A DNA stretch of 29,993 nt from an uncultured Clostridia bacterium (GTDB taxonomy: Bacteria; Bacillota; Clostridia; Christensenellales; Borkfalkiaceae): contig CALDMH010000039.1 of assembly GCA_937915565.1 (NCBI GenBank), positions 1-29,993 of the forward strand. Reading direction: 5' to 3'. Of the stretch, positions 16,305 through 25,373 are shown piece after piece (position 1 is the first letter of the stretch; every line of letters starts with the position of its first letter). Below the pieces are notes generated by a model. That model made no database searches. It was not told the DNA's origin and saw nothing but the letters and a program-made list of their open reading frames with translations. The position numbers and the translations under genes were made by a program.

Positions 16305-18098
16305 ATGAAAAGCAAATTTTTTAAGAAAGCATTGTGCGGAGCTATGGCGCTTTGTATGTCGGCCGCGCTTATTTCGTGCGGAGGCGGCGGAACTTCCACA
16401 GGCGGAAGCGACGGCGACTCCACGGGAGGCGGAAGTACCGGCGGAGATTCGGCTGCCGCAACCACCATCAACGTTCTTCTTTTCACGGGAACGGCAACCA
16501 GAAACGGCGCGATAAAATGGATTCAGGACGCCAAGGAAAGATTTACCGAACTCAAAAAAGACGAATCTTACGAGAGCGGAAAGAAAGGCGTTTACATCAC
16601 GATTCAGGACAACAAGAAAATCCCTTACGACAGCCTCAGCTCGGACGGTAACGACATTTACCTCGACGAATCGAAAGCGGATATGTACACCTATTCGGCA
16701 ACGGGCGAGCTTATGCAGCTCGACGAGGTCGTAAGCTATATCGAGGGCGAACAGGGCCTGACAATCGAAGCGGACGCAAAAAAGAGAATGCTCGGTTACG
16801 AAGGCTCGGACGGACAACGTCATTATTACGGACTTCCGCAGTACGAGTGGAGCAACAGCTTGACTTACGACGTGAACTATTTTGAAGACGCAGGTCTTTA
16901 CATTGCAAAGCCCGACGCAACCAAATTCGTGTCTTACGAAGGCAAATACGGCACGGTTAAATTCGTAGACCCTGCCGATATGCAGAAATCCTGCGGCCCG
17001 GACGGCGAATACGGCACGACCGACGACGGTTTGCCCTCTTCGCTCGAAGAATTGGTTTTCGTTTGCGATTATATCAAATCCAAGGGCGGCTCGCCGTTTT
17101 TAATCCCCGGCGGAGCAGGCGGTTCGGTTTATTCCTTCCATATGGTTCAGGCTATCTGGGCGGCTCTCGAAGGCCCTGAAACGATGAAGAGCGTTACGGC
17201 GGAATTTTCCAAAGAGCCCGTTGAAGTCGTTACCGGCTTTAAGACCGACGAATTTTTCTTCGGAGATAAAAACATACCGATGCCAATAACCGAAAAAGTC
17301 GTTTTAAACGACGATACGGGTTATAAAATGTACGATATGGCGTCGAGATATTACGCGCTGGCGTTTATGCAGCTCGCCAACGATAACGACTGGTTCCATT
17401 CCGAAACCAAATCGGATTCCAGCGCGGATAAGGTGCAGACTACTTTCATTGCCACCAACGCCAACGAAAGAGCGGCTATGTATATCGACGGTACTTACTG
17501 GTATCACGAAGCAAAACTTTACAACAAAGGCTCGGCTTTCACGCAGTGGAAGAGAATCAGCGGAAACAAACCCCGTAAACTCAGCTATATGAGCTTACCG
17601 ACCGCTTTAAAAGGCTCTGTTGCGGAAGGCCAAGGCAAAAAGAACACGATGCTTAACGTCGGTTCGTCCTTTATGTTCGTAAATAACCGCGTTTCCGAAA
17701 ACGCAGGCAAAAAGAAAGCCGTTCTCGATTTCCTTAAATTCCTTTATTCAAAGGAAGAACTTGCGGCGTTCACCGAATTCCTCGGTATGAACATTCCTAT
17801 AAATTACGATTACGACGAAACCAAACTCGGCGATTATTACTACACGAGCTTTAAGAAAATCAGACAAGAAGCCGTAGTTGTATCGACCGCTTCGAGCAAT
17901 CCTATTCAATATAAGAACCTTTCGAGCTTCCTTCTCGGCTTCGGCGGCGCGCTTAACTATTACAATTATAACGGTCAGGTTATGATGGAAGGATACCTTC
18001 AAGCGTACAGAGACGGAAGAACCGCAAAGGACGTTTTCTCCGGTTCTACCCTCAGCGAAGCGTCCTGGAAGACTATATTGGAAAACTCAAAGAAGTAA
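16305..18098 (+). CDS. Extracellular solute-binding lipoprotein of a CUT1 sugar ABC importer
   Basis: A 597-aa family 1 solute-binding protein, longer than the usual 400-450 residues, as seen in binding proteins for large oligosaccharides. The start at 16305 follows AAGGAG (16291-16296) by eight bases; upstream in-frame TTG starts have no such site. The signal peptide ends at LIS-C25, followed by a Gly/Ser/Thr-rich tether (26-52). The mature part starts with INVLLFTG and shows the ligand-lobe pattern of the family, including GLPQYEWSNSLTYDVNYFEDAG and a loop GPDGEYGTTDDG rich in Asp/Gly that could bind calcium. Two permease genes follow directly, so it delivers ligand to them. The sugar is unknown; the neighbouring GH2 and DUF4838 genes suggest an oligosaccharide. 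Confidence 0.9.
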   Translation: MKSKFFKKALCGAMALCMSAALISCGGGGTSTGGSDGDSTGGGSTGGDSAAATTINVLLFTGTATRNGAIKWIQDAKERFTELKKDESYESGKKGVYITIQDNKKIPYDSLSSDGNDIYLDESKADMYTYSATGELMQLDEVVSYIEGEQGLTIEADAKKRMLGYEGSDGQRHYYGLPQYEWSNSLTYDVNYFEDAGLYIAKPDATKFVSYEGKYGTVKFVDPADMQKSCGPDGEYGTTDDGLPSSLEELVFVCDYIKSKGGSPFLIPGGAGGSVYSFHMVQAIWAALEGPETMKSVTAEFSKEPVEVVTGFKTDEFFFGDKNIPMPITEKVVLNDDTGYKMYDMASRYYALAFMQLANDNDWFHSETKSDSSADKVQTTFIATNANERAAMYIDGTYWYHEAKLYNKGSAFTQWKRISGNKPRKLSYMSLPTALKGSVAEGQGKKNTMLNVGSSFMFVNNRVSENAGKKKAVLDFLKFLYSKEELAAFTEFLGMNIPINYDYDETKLGDYYYTSFKKIRQEAVVVSTASSNPIQYKNLSSFLLGFGGALNYYNYNGQVMMEGYLQAYRDGRTAKDVFSGSTLSEASWKTILENSKK

Positions 18099-18114
18099 AA
18101 ACGTAAATCGTTAT

Positions 18115-18158
18115 CCGTCGACGGTTGCTTAAAAATTAAAAACGGCGAGCGTCGACGG
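18115..18158 (+). repeat. Paired CGTCGACG palindromes between binding protein and permease genes
   Basis: The 10-base palindrome CCGTCGACGG (18115-18124) and a second CGTCGACGG (18150-18158) can pair as a nine-base stem with a 26-base loop. It lies in the gap before the first permease gene. No T-run follows. Structures here commonly lower expression of permeases relative to the abundant binding protein; that role is inferred. Confidence 0.4.
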
Positions 18159-18182
18159 AGGCATTTTCAGAGGTATTTTTCT

Positions 18183-19151
18183 ATGACAATCGGAAAAACG
18201 GGTAAAAGAATAATAATCGAAAACAAGCGGAGGGCGATTTTTTCGCTTTTAATGCTTGCGATTCCGATTTTGCATTTCTTGGTTTTTTACTTGTATATAA
18301 ATTTAAGTTCATTCGCTTTGGCGTTCAAAAAGTACGAAATCATCACCGGCGTGGGTTTGGTTACGAGTTTTGCAAAGCTCGAAAACTTCAAAAACGCGCT
18401 CGGCCAGTTGTTCAGCGTGAACGGATGGAGTATGATAAAAAACTCGCTTTTGTTTGAAGCGATAAACCTGTTTTTCGTTACGCCGCTCACGCTTATTTTC
18501 TCTTTTTATATCTATAAAAAGTGTTTTATGAACAAATTCTTTAAGGTTATGCTGTTTATGCCGTATATCCTTTCGGAAATAATCGTGGCAACGCTTTATA
18601 GATGTATGATGAACAACGTAATTCCCGAAATTATGGGCAGATGGTTTCACGTTGCCGACGTGACGAAATATCAACTTTTAACGGAGGAATCAACGAAGGC
18701 GGGAGCAGCGATTGTTTTTAACGTTATAATGTGGTTCGGCATAAACAGCCTTATTTATTCGAGTTCTATGGAGGACGTCAACGTTTCGATGTCCGAAGCG
18801 GCGCAGCTCGACGGGGCTAACGTAGCGCAGGAATTTATATACGTCACGATACCTACGATTTTTCCGACGATAGTAACGCTTTTCACCGTCGCTTTGGCGG
18901 CGCTGTTCACCGACCAGTTCAGAATGTTTTCGCTTTATAAGTATAACGAGGTCGGTTCGCTTGAAAATATCGGGCATTTCCTGTATATGGAGGCGAGCAG
19001 GGTGGGAAAAACCACCGGCGGCGGACAAAGCACCACGAACAACACTTACGGCTCGTTATCGGCGATGGGGCTTTTGCTTTCTTTCGTCGTAATCCCCGTA
19101 ACGCTCGTCACCAGACATCTTTTGAACAAATACGGACCGAGGGTGGATTGA
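18183..19151 (+). CDS. Sugar ABC transporter permease (LplB/UgpA-like, first subunit)
   Basis: A 322-aa inner-membrane permease with about six membrane segments (for example 18-40, 88-111, 120-140, 173-193, 228-243, 294-312). The cytoplasmic EAA loop that docks the ATPase is clear at 205-224, EAAQLDGANVAQEFIYVTIP, with the family G at 211. AGAGG lies nine bases before the ATG. The next permease starts one base after its stop codon, so the two are coupled and form a heterodimer. No ATPase gene is in the window; Bacillota CUT1 importers of this type usually borrow a shared MsmX/MsmK-type ATPase encoded elsewhere. Confidence 0.93.
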   Translation: MTIGKTGKRIIIENKRRAIFSLLMLAIPILHFLVFYLYINLSSFALAFKKYEIITGVGLVTSFAKLENFKNALGQLFSVNGWSMIKNSLLFEAINLFFVTPLTLIFSFYIYKKCFMNKFFKVMLFMPYILSEIIVATLYRCMMNNVIPEIMGRWFHVADVTKYQLLTEESTKAGAAIVFNVIMWFGINSLIYSSSMEDVNVSMSEAAQLDGANVAQEFIYVTIPTIFPTIVTLFTVALAALFTDQFRMFSLYKYNEVGSLENIGHFLYMEASRVGKTTGGGQSTTNNTYGSLSAMGLLLSFVVIPVTLVTRHLLNKYGPRVD

Positions 19152-19152
19152 T

Positions 19153-20205
19153 ATGAAGAGAAAAGTGGAAAAAAACACGGTTACTACCGTTATATTCGCG
19201 ATTGTTTTCGCGCTTCTTATAATCTATTCTCTGTTCGTTATTCTCTCTCTTTTGTGGGGAGTGATGACCTCGCTCAAAAGCCTTGAAGACATTAACGGCG
19301 GATTTAATTTTTACACGGAAAAGAACATTCTCGGTTTTCCCGACCTGAATTCCTCCCACGTTTGGGTGGACTCCGAAACGGGAGAAGAATATATTTACCA
19401 CAGCCGCAGAGAATTCTTTCAGTTGTTCAATTACAAGCAGGTAATAGAATTATTCTCCTATAAAAAGACGACCTCTTTTTACACTAACGGCAGACTGGAC
19501 GCGGTTACGCATTACCAGAAGGTGTGGTTCGGCGGCTTGAACAACGGTGCGAGCGAAGCTACCTTTATCGACGTTTTGATAAACACGCTTTTATATACGG
19601 TCGGCGGCGCGACGATAATGTGCTTTATGCCTGCGCTCACGGCTTATATAACCGCGAAATACGATTACGTCTGGTGCAAGGCGTTGCATATGATAAATAT
19701 CGTTATAATGTGCATACCCGTTGTGGGAAGATACCCCACCGAACTCACGTTTTTGAGAAACAGCGGACTTTACGACAGTATGCTCGGCAACTACGTTCAG
19801 AAAATGACCGGTTCGGGAACGTATTATCTCGTATATTACGCGTTTTTCAAAGGACTTTCCAACGTTTACAGGGACGCGGCTTCGATAGACGGCGCGTCGG
19901 AGTGGACGATAACTTTCAGAATTTATTTTCCGCTTGCGCAGAAGATGATTCTCACGGTATTCCTCATTCAGTTCGTAAACCTGTGGAACGACTATCAGAC
20001 TTTGTATCTGTATCTTCCGTCTTATCCCACGTTTGCGTATATGGTATATTACAAAGTAATAGAAGCGACGGACAACACGACGTTTCAGGAGTTGAATATG
20101 AAAACGGCAGCGTGTATGTTCCTCGCCGTTCCGATTCTCATATTGTTCATTATATTCAAAGACAAACTTATGGGCAGCATATCGCTCGGCGGTATCAAAG
20201 AATAA
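19153..20205 (+). CDS. Carbohydrate ABC transporter permease (MalG-like) with enlarged outer loop
   Basis: A 350-aa permease, partner of the preceding one. The EAA-type loop is DAASIDGASEWTITFRIYFP (241-260). Membrane segments lie near 12-36, 141-166, 180-192, 223-233, 265-277 and 318-335. The stretch between the first two segments, about residues 40-135, is much longer than in ordinary MalG-type permeases (which total around 280 residues) and is hydrophilic and aromatic-rich (WVDSETGEEYIYHSRREFF); by topology it faces outside and may touch the binding protein or substrate. The following gene's AAGGAGG overlaps this gene's stop codon region. Confidence 0.92.
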   Translation: MKRKVEKNTVTTVIFAIVFALLIIYSLFVILSLLWGVMTSLKSLEDINGGFNFYTEKNILGFPDLNSSHVWVDSETGEEYIYHSRREFFQLFNYKQVIELFSYKKTTSFYTNGRLDAVTHYQKVWFGGLNNGASEATFIDVLINTLLYTVGGATIMCFMPALTAYITAKYDYVWCKALHMINIVIMCIPVVGRYPTELTFLRNSGLYDSMLGNYVQKMTGSGTYYLVYYAFFKGLSNVYRDAASIDGASEWTITFRIYFPLAQKMILTVFLIQFVNLWNDYQTLYLYLPSYPTFAYMVYYKVIEATDNTTFQELNMKTAACMFLAVPILILFIIFKDKLMGSISLGGIKE

Positions 20206-20214
20206 GGAGGAAAA

Positions 20215-23200
20215 ATGGTTAAAACAAAAAAGACGAAAATTTTATCGGTTTTGCTTATCGGCGCAATCGCTTCGCTTGCGATAACGCTTTTGTCGGGGTT
20301 CGGAAATTCCGGCAAGGTTTATGCCGCCGAAGCCGTGGTAAGCGGAATCAAAACCGAGTACTTATATAAAGATACGGTGAACGTTCCCAAAACGGCAACC
20401 GTAATAATCGACGGAGAAGAATACGAGTCGGACTCGTTTTTCGTGATTTTGCCGGACGGCAACCGCGTTTCTTCGTCCAAACTCACGCTTGACGATTGCG
20501 GAGAATATTCGATTGTTTACGAAAAAACGGTCGGCGGCAAGCGTTATAACGCGGCAAAAACCTTTTTGGTGAAGAAAAAGACGATGGAATTGACTTCGGG
20601 CAGCGACAGCATAAAATACGGCGCGCTCAACAATCAATTCGTCGCCATAGGATACCCCGAAGGGCTTAAAGTCGGTTTAGCCGAAGGCGACGTTTTCGCT
20701 CTCAACAAACCGTTTAACATTTACGAAAACAATCTCGAAGATTTAATTTCCTTCAACTGTATGCAAACCGAACCCGTGCTTTGCAACTTCGTCACGTTGA
20801 GGCTCACCGATTGTTACGATTCTTCGATATATCTCGATATAACCTACAAACGCGGCGACAGATATTATTCCACGACCGTGGTTGCGGGAACTTGCGGCGG
20901 AAAAACCGTGGGGCTCGTTCAAAACGAACAGGGCAACGTCAAGGTCGGCGGCAAATCTTTTGAAATCGGCACGGACGGAACGACCGTTTACGGCAACAAC
21001 CCCTCCAACGGAAACTATTCCAACCTCAGTTATTATCTCGATACGACGGATAAGAATAAAATCAAAGTTTACGTCCGCGTAGGCGACGGAACGTCGACCG
21101 CTCTCGTTTCGGAAATAAACAACGATAAGGCTTATCAGTATTCTTTCAAGGGCTTCACCGACGGAAACGTATTCCTTTCCCTTCGCACTCAATCGCTCGT
21201 AGGGGTTGAAGAAGCTCCGATTCAGATAGCGAAATTCGGCGGTTATTCGGGCAAGGACTTTTTGATTACCGATTATTATAACGACGATATAAGCCCGATT
21301 TTCCAACCGAACGACTTTGAAAAAGAGTATAAAATAGCAACGGGAAAAGAAGTTATCGTGCCGGAAGTGAGCGTTAAGGACGATTACGGAATAAGAGGGC
21401 TTGCGGATTACGCGGTGACGTACGAAAAGAACACGTCGAACGCGAGCAACGTGACCGTTAAAAACGGAAAATTCACCCCGCAGAAAAACGGCGCGTACAC
21501 GATTGATTATTTCGCTTACGACGTTTACGGCAACAGGAGCGAACTTTCGCTTAACCTTTACGCCGTTGAAGCGGAGGGCGGAATTACCGCGGTTAAGGAA
21601 CTGAATTCGGACGTTTCGGCAGGCGAGAAATATAAACTTTCGGACGTCGTGAGCATAACTTCGCTCAACGAAAAAATTCTTAGCGTCGGCGTGACGATTA
21701 CGACGCCCGGCGGGGAAACGTTCTCCGAGGACTTCTCGCAGGTTTATGCCTTCGACGAAGTAGGAAAGTATTCGATAAAGTATTCTTATTCGGATATGTT
21801 CTACGGCGGAGAAATCACGGCGAACGTAACCGTCGTGCCGAACGAACTCCCGAAATTTGAAAACGACAAGTTATACACCAACAAATATTACATTAAAAAC
21901 GCGGAATATTCGCTTCTTAACGTAAAAGCGTGGAATTACACGCCGAGCGGCGAAGAAGCCGTAAGCACCAAATCCTACGTTTCTTACGACGGCGGAAAAA
22001 ATTACTCCGAAATAAACCCGAGAAAGTTTGTCGTCACGGGCAATTCGGAAATTAAATTCAAAACCGTGTGCGCAAGCGACGAAAGCGTGTTTATCGAAAG
22101 CGACGCAAGGAAAATCGTGGACGTGGGTTACGGCAGCGAAAACGCGGTTGATATAATTAAATATTTCGCCGGAAATATGTCTGCGAGAATAGAGGACAGA
22201 GTACCCGTTCTGACGGCCGCCTCTTCCGATGCTTATTTCGAGTTTATCAATCCGCTCACGTTCTCTCAATTCGGTCTGGGCTTTGAAATTCCTTTGACTT
22301 CGGACGGAAGAAAACAGAGCGTAACCTCTATGACGATAACTTTAACCGATTATTTCGACGCGGATAATAAATACGAAATCGGAATAAGCGGTAAAAACGG
22401 AAGATACGCCGCGACGATAGGCGGCGAGAGCTATTCGCTCGACAGCGATTGGAACGGCGCGAAAGTTCCGATAAAGATAAGCGGCGGCGTTTTGCTTATC
22501 GGCACGAGAAATATCGAGGCCGTTAATAAATTTGCGGGTGACTTATGCTTTATGTCGGTTAAATTCGACGGCGCGACGAGCGGATTTAAGGTTAAAGTGA
22601 ACGAAATTTGCAACCAGTCGCTTACGACCGTCAGCACGGCTTCCACAAAGGTAAGCGACGCAGTTACGCCTTACGTTTATGCGAAGTTGCCCGACGAAGT
22701 GGGTTCGCTCGGACAGGAAATAATTATATCCAAACCGTATGCGACGGACGTTTTATCCCCGTCGTCTTATGAAAATCTCTCCGTAACCGTTTTAAAGAGC
22801 GGGGCTTTCGGAGACGAAACGGCGAAGGATGTAAACGGCAGGAAAATTGAAGGAATCAACGATTTTGAAAGCGAAATCAAGCTCATTCTCGATGAGTACG
22901 GCGAATATACCATAATTTATAACTACGTCGACGGCAGAGGAAACGGCAAAGACGTCAGCTTGTTGTATCGCGTGGTTACGGTTGTGGACGTTGAAGCGCC
23001 GACGCTCGTTCTCGATGACGAAGGCAAAACCGTGAACGTAAAAGCGGGAGTTGCTTTCAAGCCGAAATTCACGGCGACCGATAACTTTACGAGCGACGAT
23101 TATCTTACGATATATTATATCGTAAAAGATTCCAACGAATGTTTCGTTTCGATTTCAACTTCCGACGTAGTGATTTATAAGGAAGGAACTTATACGGTAA

Positions 23201-23265
23201 TCGTTTACGTCGTTGACGAGGCGTATAACAGCGTGAGCAAGAGTTATTACGTCAACGTAAGGTAA
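20215..23265 (+). CDS. Large secreted protein with Ig-like and lectin-like domains
   Basis: A 1016-aa exported protein that I cannot assign to a named family. A Lys-rich start, hydrophobic core and VYA-AEA site near residue 37 form a Sec signal peptide without lipobox Cys. Residues about 40-118 look Ig-like (YKDTVNVP...GEYSIVYEKTVGGK). About 120-345 is beta-rich and lectin/LamG-like in pattern (FVTLRLTDCYDSSIYLDITYKR, NKIKVYVRVGDG), and a related stretch recurs near 635-800 (SMTITLTDYFDADNKYEIGIS). Other Ig/cadherin-like segments are near 365-455, 460-545 and 830-1016, each with G.Y.I.Y strands. There is no LPXTG or C-terminal membrane anchor, so it is either released or held by binding. AAGGAGG four bases before the ATG gives a strong start. 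Glycan binding is inferred from folds and operon context. Confidence 0.8.
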   Translation: MVKTKKTKILSVLLIGAIASLAITLLSGFGNSGKVYAAEAVVSGIKTEYLYKDTVNVPKTATVIIDGEEYESDSFFVILPDGNRVSSSKLTLDDCGEYSIVYEKTVGGKRYNAAKTFLVKKKTMELTSGSDSIKYGALNNQFVAIGYPEGLKVGLAEGDVFALNKPFNIYENNLEDLISFNCMQTEPVLCNFVTLRLTDCYDSSIYLDITYKRGDRYYSTTVVAGTCGGKTVGLVQNEQGNVKVGGKSFEIGTDGTTVYGNNPSNGNYSNLSYYLDTTDKNKIKVYVRVGDGTSTALVSEINNDKAYQYSFKGFTDGNVFLSLRTQSLVGVEEAPIQIAKFGGYSGKDFLITDYYNDDISPIFQPNDFEKEYKIATGKEVIVPEVSVKDDYGIRGLADYAVTYEKNTSNASNVTVKNGKFTPQKNGAYTIDYFAYDVYGNRSELSLNLYAVEAEGGITAVKELNSDVSAGEKYKLSDVVSITSLNEKILSVGVTITTPGGETFSEDFSQVYAFDEVGKYSIKYSYSDMFYGGEITANVTVVPNELPKFENDKLYTNKYYIKNAEYSLLNVKAWNYTPSGEEAVSTKSYVSYDGGKNYSEINPRKFVVTGNSEIKFKTVCASDESVFIESDARKIVDVGYGSENAVDIIKYFAGNMSARIEDRVPVLTAASSDAYFEFINPLTFSQFGLGFEIPLTSDGRKQSVTSMTITLTDYFDADNKYEIGISGKNGRYAATIGGESYSLDSDWNGAKVPIKISGGVLLIGTRNIEAVNKFAGDLCFMSVKFDGATSGFKVKVNEICNQSLTTVSTASTKVSDAVTPYVYAKLPDEVGSLGQEIIISKPYATDVLSPSSYENLSVTVLKSGAFGDETAKDVNGRKIEGINDFESEIKLILDEYGEYTIIYNYVDGRGNGKDVSLLYRVVTVVDVEAPTLVLDDEGKTVNVKAGVAFKPKFTATDNFTSDDYLTIYYIVKDSNECFVSISTSDVVIYKEGTYTVIVYVVDEAYNSVSKSYYVNVR

Positions 23266-23274
23266 GGAGGGCTT

Positions 23275-25359
23275 ATGAGAAAAATTGCAATATTACTTTG
23301 TTTATTGATGTCTCTTTTAACGGTTTTCACTTCCTGCAAAGGCAAAGGAAACACCGGGGACACCCCCACCGAGAGCAATCAACCGAATAACCCGAACTCG
23401 GAGAACGACGTTATCGAATATTCGGGCGAACTTGCCGTAAACAATTCGGCGCTCAAAGAATTTACGAAAGTTTACAACGAAAATCACAGTTTCTCGTATA
23501 AAACTACGGGAACGTATATGGTGAAAGACGGGAAAACTTCTTATAAAGTCGTTGTTCCCGAGGTTGAAACCCAAACCATATCTTATGCGAAAAACGAACT
23601 TTCGAGATTTTTCAAGGAAGCGACGGGCATAGATATTAAATTCGTTTCGGATAAAGGGCTTACCCATAACGATTCCAATCGTTATATCTCGCTCGGCGAC
23701 ACTTCGCTTTACAGAAGTCTTAACAGAAACGACGATTTAACCGCTTTGAAAAAGGACGGAACGAAAATCTTTACGAAAGATAAAACGGTTTATATCATCG
23801 GCGGCGCAGAAACGGGCGTTTTAAACGGCGTTTACGATTTCCTGAAAATAAACTTCGGTTTCGAGTTTTTCTTCACCGACAGTTACACTTTGAGAACGAA
23901 CGTAACCGAACTTAAACTTCTGGATTACGACGTAACGGATATTTCGGATATAGAATACCGTCAGAAAATAGGTTATATGGCAGGTTCTTCCGACACGACG
24001 GACGGCAAGATGATTTCTTATCGTTTGAGGCTTCGCGACAGTTACGGCGACCTTCTTCTTCCCATTCATATGGGCGACACGAAAGCGACGGAAGTTAAAA
24101 ACAACCACAACAGCTTGTATTTCCTTCCGGAATCGAAATACGGCTCGCTTTATCCCGAGTTTTATTCCGGCACAGGACAGCTTTGCTATACGGCGCACGG
24201 AAGCAAAAAATACGATATTATGACGACGATTTGCGCGCAGAAAATCGAGCAGTCGCTTATGTGGTATCCCGCGGCGGAATATCCGCAGTATAAATCCGTC
24301 CTTATTGGGCAGATGGATAACGTTCCGATGTGCAAATGTACGGAATGTATGAATTTTAAAAGCAACCACAACGACGCAAACTCCGCCGCTTTGATGAAAT
24401 TTATGCACGACGTAGGCAAAAAGGTCAACGAGTGGATGGAGCTCGAAGAAAACGCGGCGTATCGCAGAGAAAACTTTAAATATATGTTCTTTGCTTACCT
24501 CGACACGTCAAGACCTCCCTTCGGAGAAGACGCGGACGGAAATATCGAGATAGCGAGCGATTTGAAGTTTGACGACGACGTAAACGTAGCGCCGTTCTTC
24601 GCCCAGAGCCACCTGCATACGGGCGTGGCGTTCGACGACAGCGCGAATATCGAGCAAAAAGAATATATCAGGCTTTGGGGCAAGGCTTTCCCGGGGACGT
24701 GGGCGTGGTCTTACGGCACGTTCTATAACGACTTCTTTACGTTCTGGGATTTATACAGCTTCTATCCGGACTATTATAAATATTTAAAGGCGAACAATTA
24801 CAGCCTTACCTTCCCGCAGATTAAGAGCTGCCAGACGGGCGCGGACACGGGCTTTAACGTTCTTGCGATTTATATGTATTCCAAATTTGCCTGGAACAGC
24901 GAACTCAGCGTGGAAAACATTTTCGACGAGTATTTCAAAGCTATGTACGCCGAGGCGGCAGAGCCTATGAGAGAGATGTTTGAAGATTTAAGGTTGTGGT
25001 TCGGAAGATGCCTTACGGAAAATAATTGGAGCTGGTCGGCAAATATGAACGGCAGCATCTCGGGGTCTATGCAATACGTCAGGCAGGGCGACATCGTGAC
25101 GATGTTCAGGCATTTGGACGACGCATATTCAAAAATCGAAATGTATAAAAAAGACCCCGCAAAATATGCGAGCTTAAAATCTCACATAGATATGGAATGG
25201 CTCTTCCCCGCGAAGGTTTCCATCTCCAACGACACGGGCTTATTCACCGAAAGTCAGATTGCGGAAATAAAAACCAATTTCAAAACGTACGTCAGAACTC
25301 TCGGTATTCAATATATCAAAGAGTTCACGAGCATAGAGCCTTTTATCAATAGTTTATAA
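23275..25359 (+). CDS. DUF4838 lipoprotein, putative surface glycoside hydrolase-like protein
   Basis: A 694-aa lipoprotein: signal with FTS-C21, then a disordered Thr/Asn/Pro linker. Residues about 95-200 resemble the GH20/GH67-type N-terminal alpha/beta domain (TISYAKNELSRFFKEATG). The DUF4838 region follows at about 220-520, with QLCYTAHG, the pair of signature stretches IGQMDNVPMCKCTECMNF (C353, C355 and C358 could hold a metal or a disulfide) and ALMKFMHDVGKKVNEW. The domain is TIM-barrel-like and related to alpha-glucuronidase/hexosaminidase folds by family knowledge, but its reaction is largely uncharacterised. A tail from about 520 contains the PMREMFEDLRLWF helix. AAGGAGG (23264-23270) precedes the ATG by four bases. 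It would act on the cell surface upstream of import. Confidence 0.82.
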   Translation: MRKIAILLCLLMSLLTVFTSCKGKGNTGDTPTESNQPNNPNSENDVIEYSGELAVNNSALKEFTKVYNENHSFSYKTTGTYMVKDGKTSYKVVVPEVETQTISYAKNELSRFFKEATGIDIKFVSDKGLTHNDSNRYISLGDTSLYRSLNRNDDLTALKKDGTKIFTKDKTVYIIGGAETGVLNGVYDFLKINFGFEFFFTDSYTLRTNVTELKLLDYDVTDISDIEYRQKIGYMAGSSDTTDGKMISYRLRLRDSYGDLLLPIHMGDTKATEVKNNHNSLYFLPESKYGSLYPEFYSGTGQLCYTAHGSKKYDIMTTICAQKIEQSLMWYPAAEYPQYKSVLIGQMDNVPMCKCTECMNFKSNHNDANSAALMKFMHDVGKKVNEWMELEENAAYRRENFKYMFFAYLDTSRPPFGEDADGNIEIASDLKFDDDVNVAPFFAQSHLHTGVAFDDSANIEQKEYIRLWGKAFPGTWAWSYGTFYNDFFTFWDLYSFYPDYYKYLKANNYSLTFPQIKSCQTGADTGFNVLAIYMYSKFAWNSELSVENIFDEYFKAMYAEAAEPMREMFEDLRLWFGRCLTENNWSWSANMNGSISGSMQYVRQGDIVTMFRHLDDAYSKIEMYKKDPAKYASLKSHIDMEWLFPAKVSISNDTGLFTESQIAEIKTNFKTYVRTLGIQYIKEFTSIEPFINSL

Positions 25360-25373
25360 TAATGAGGGAAAAA

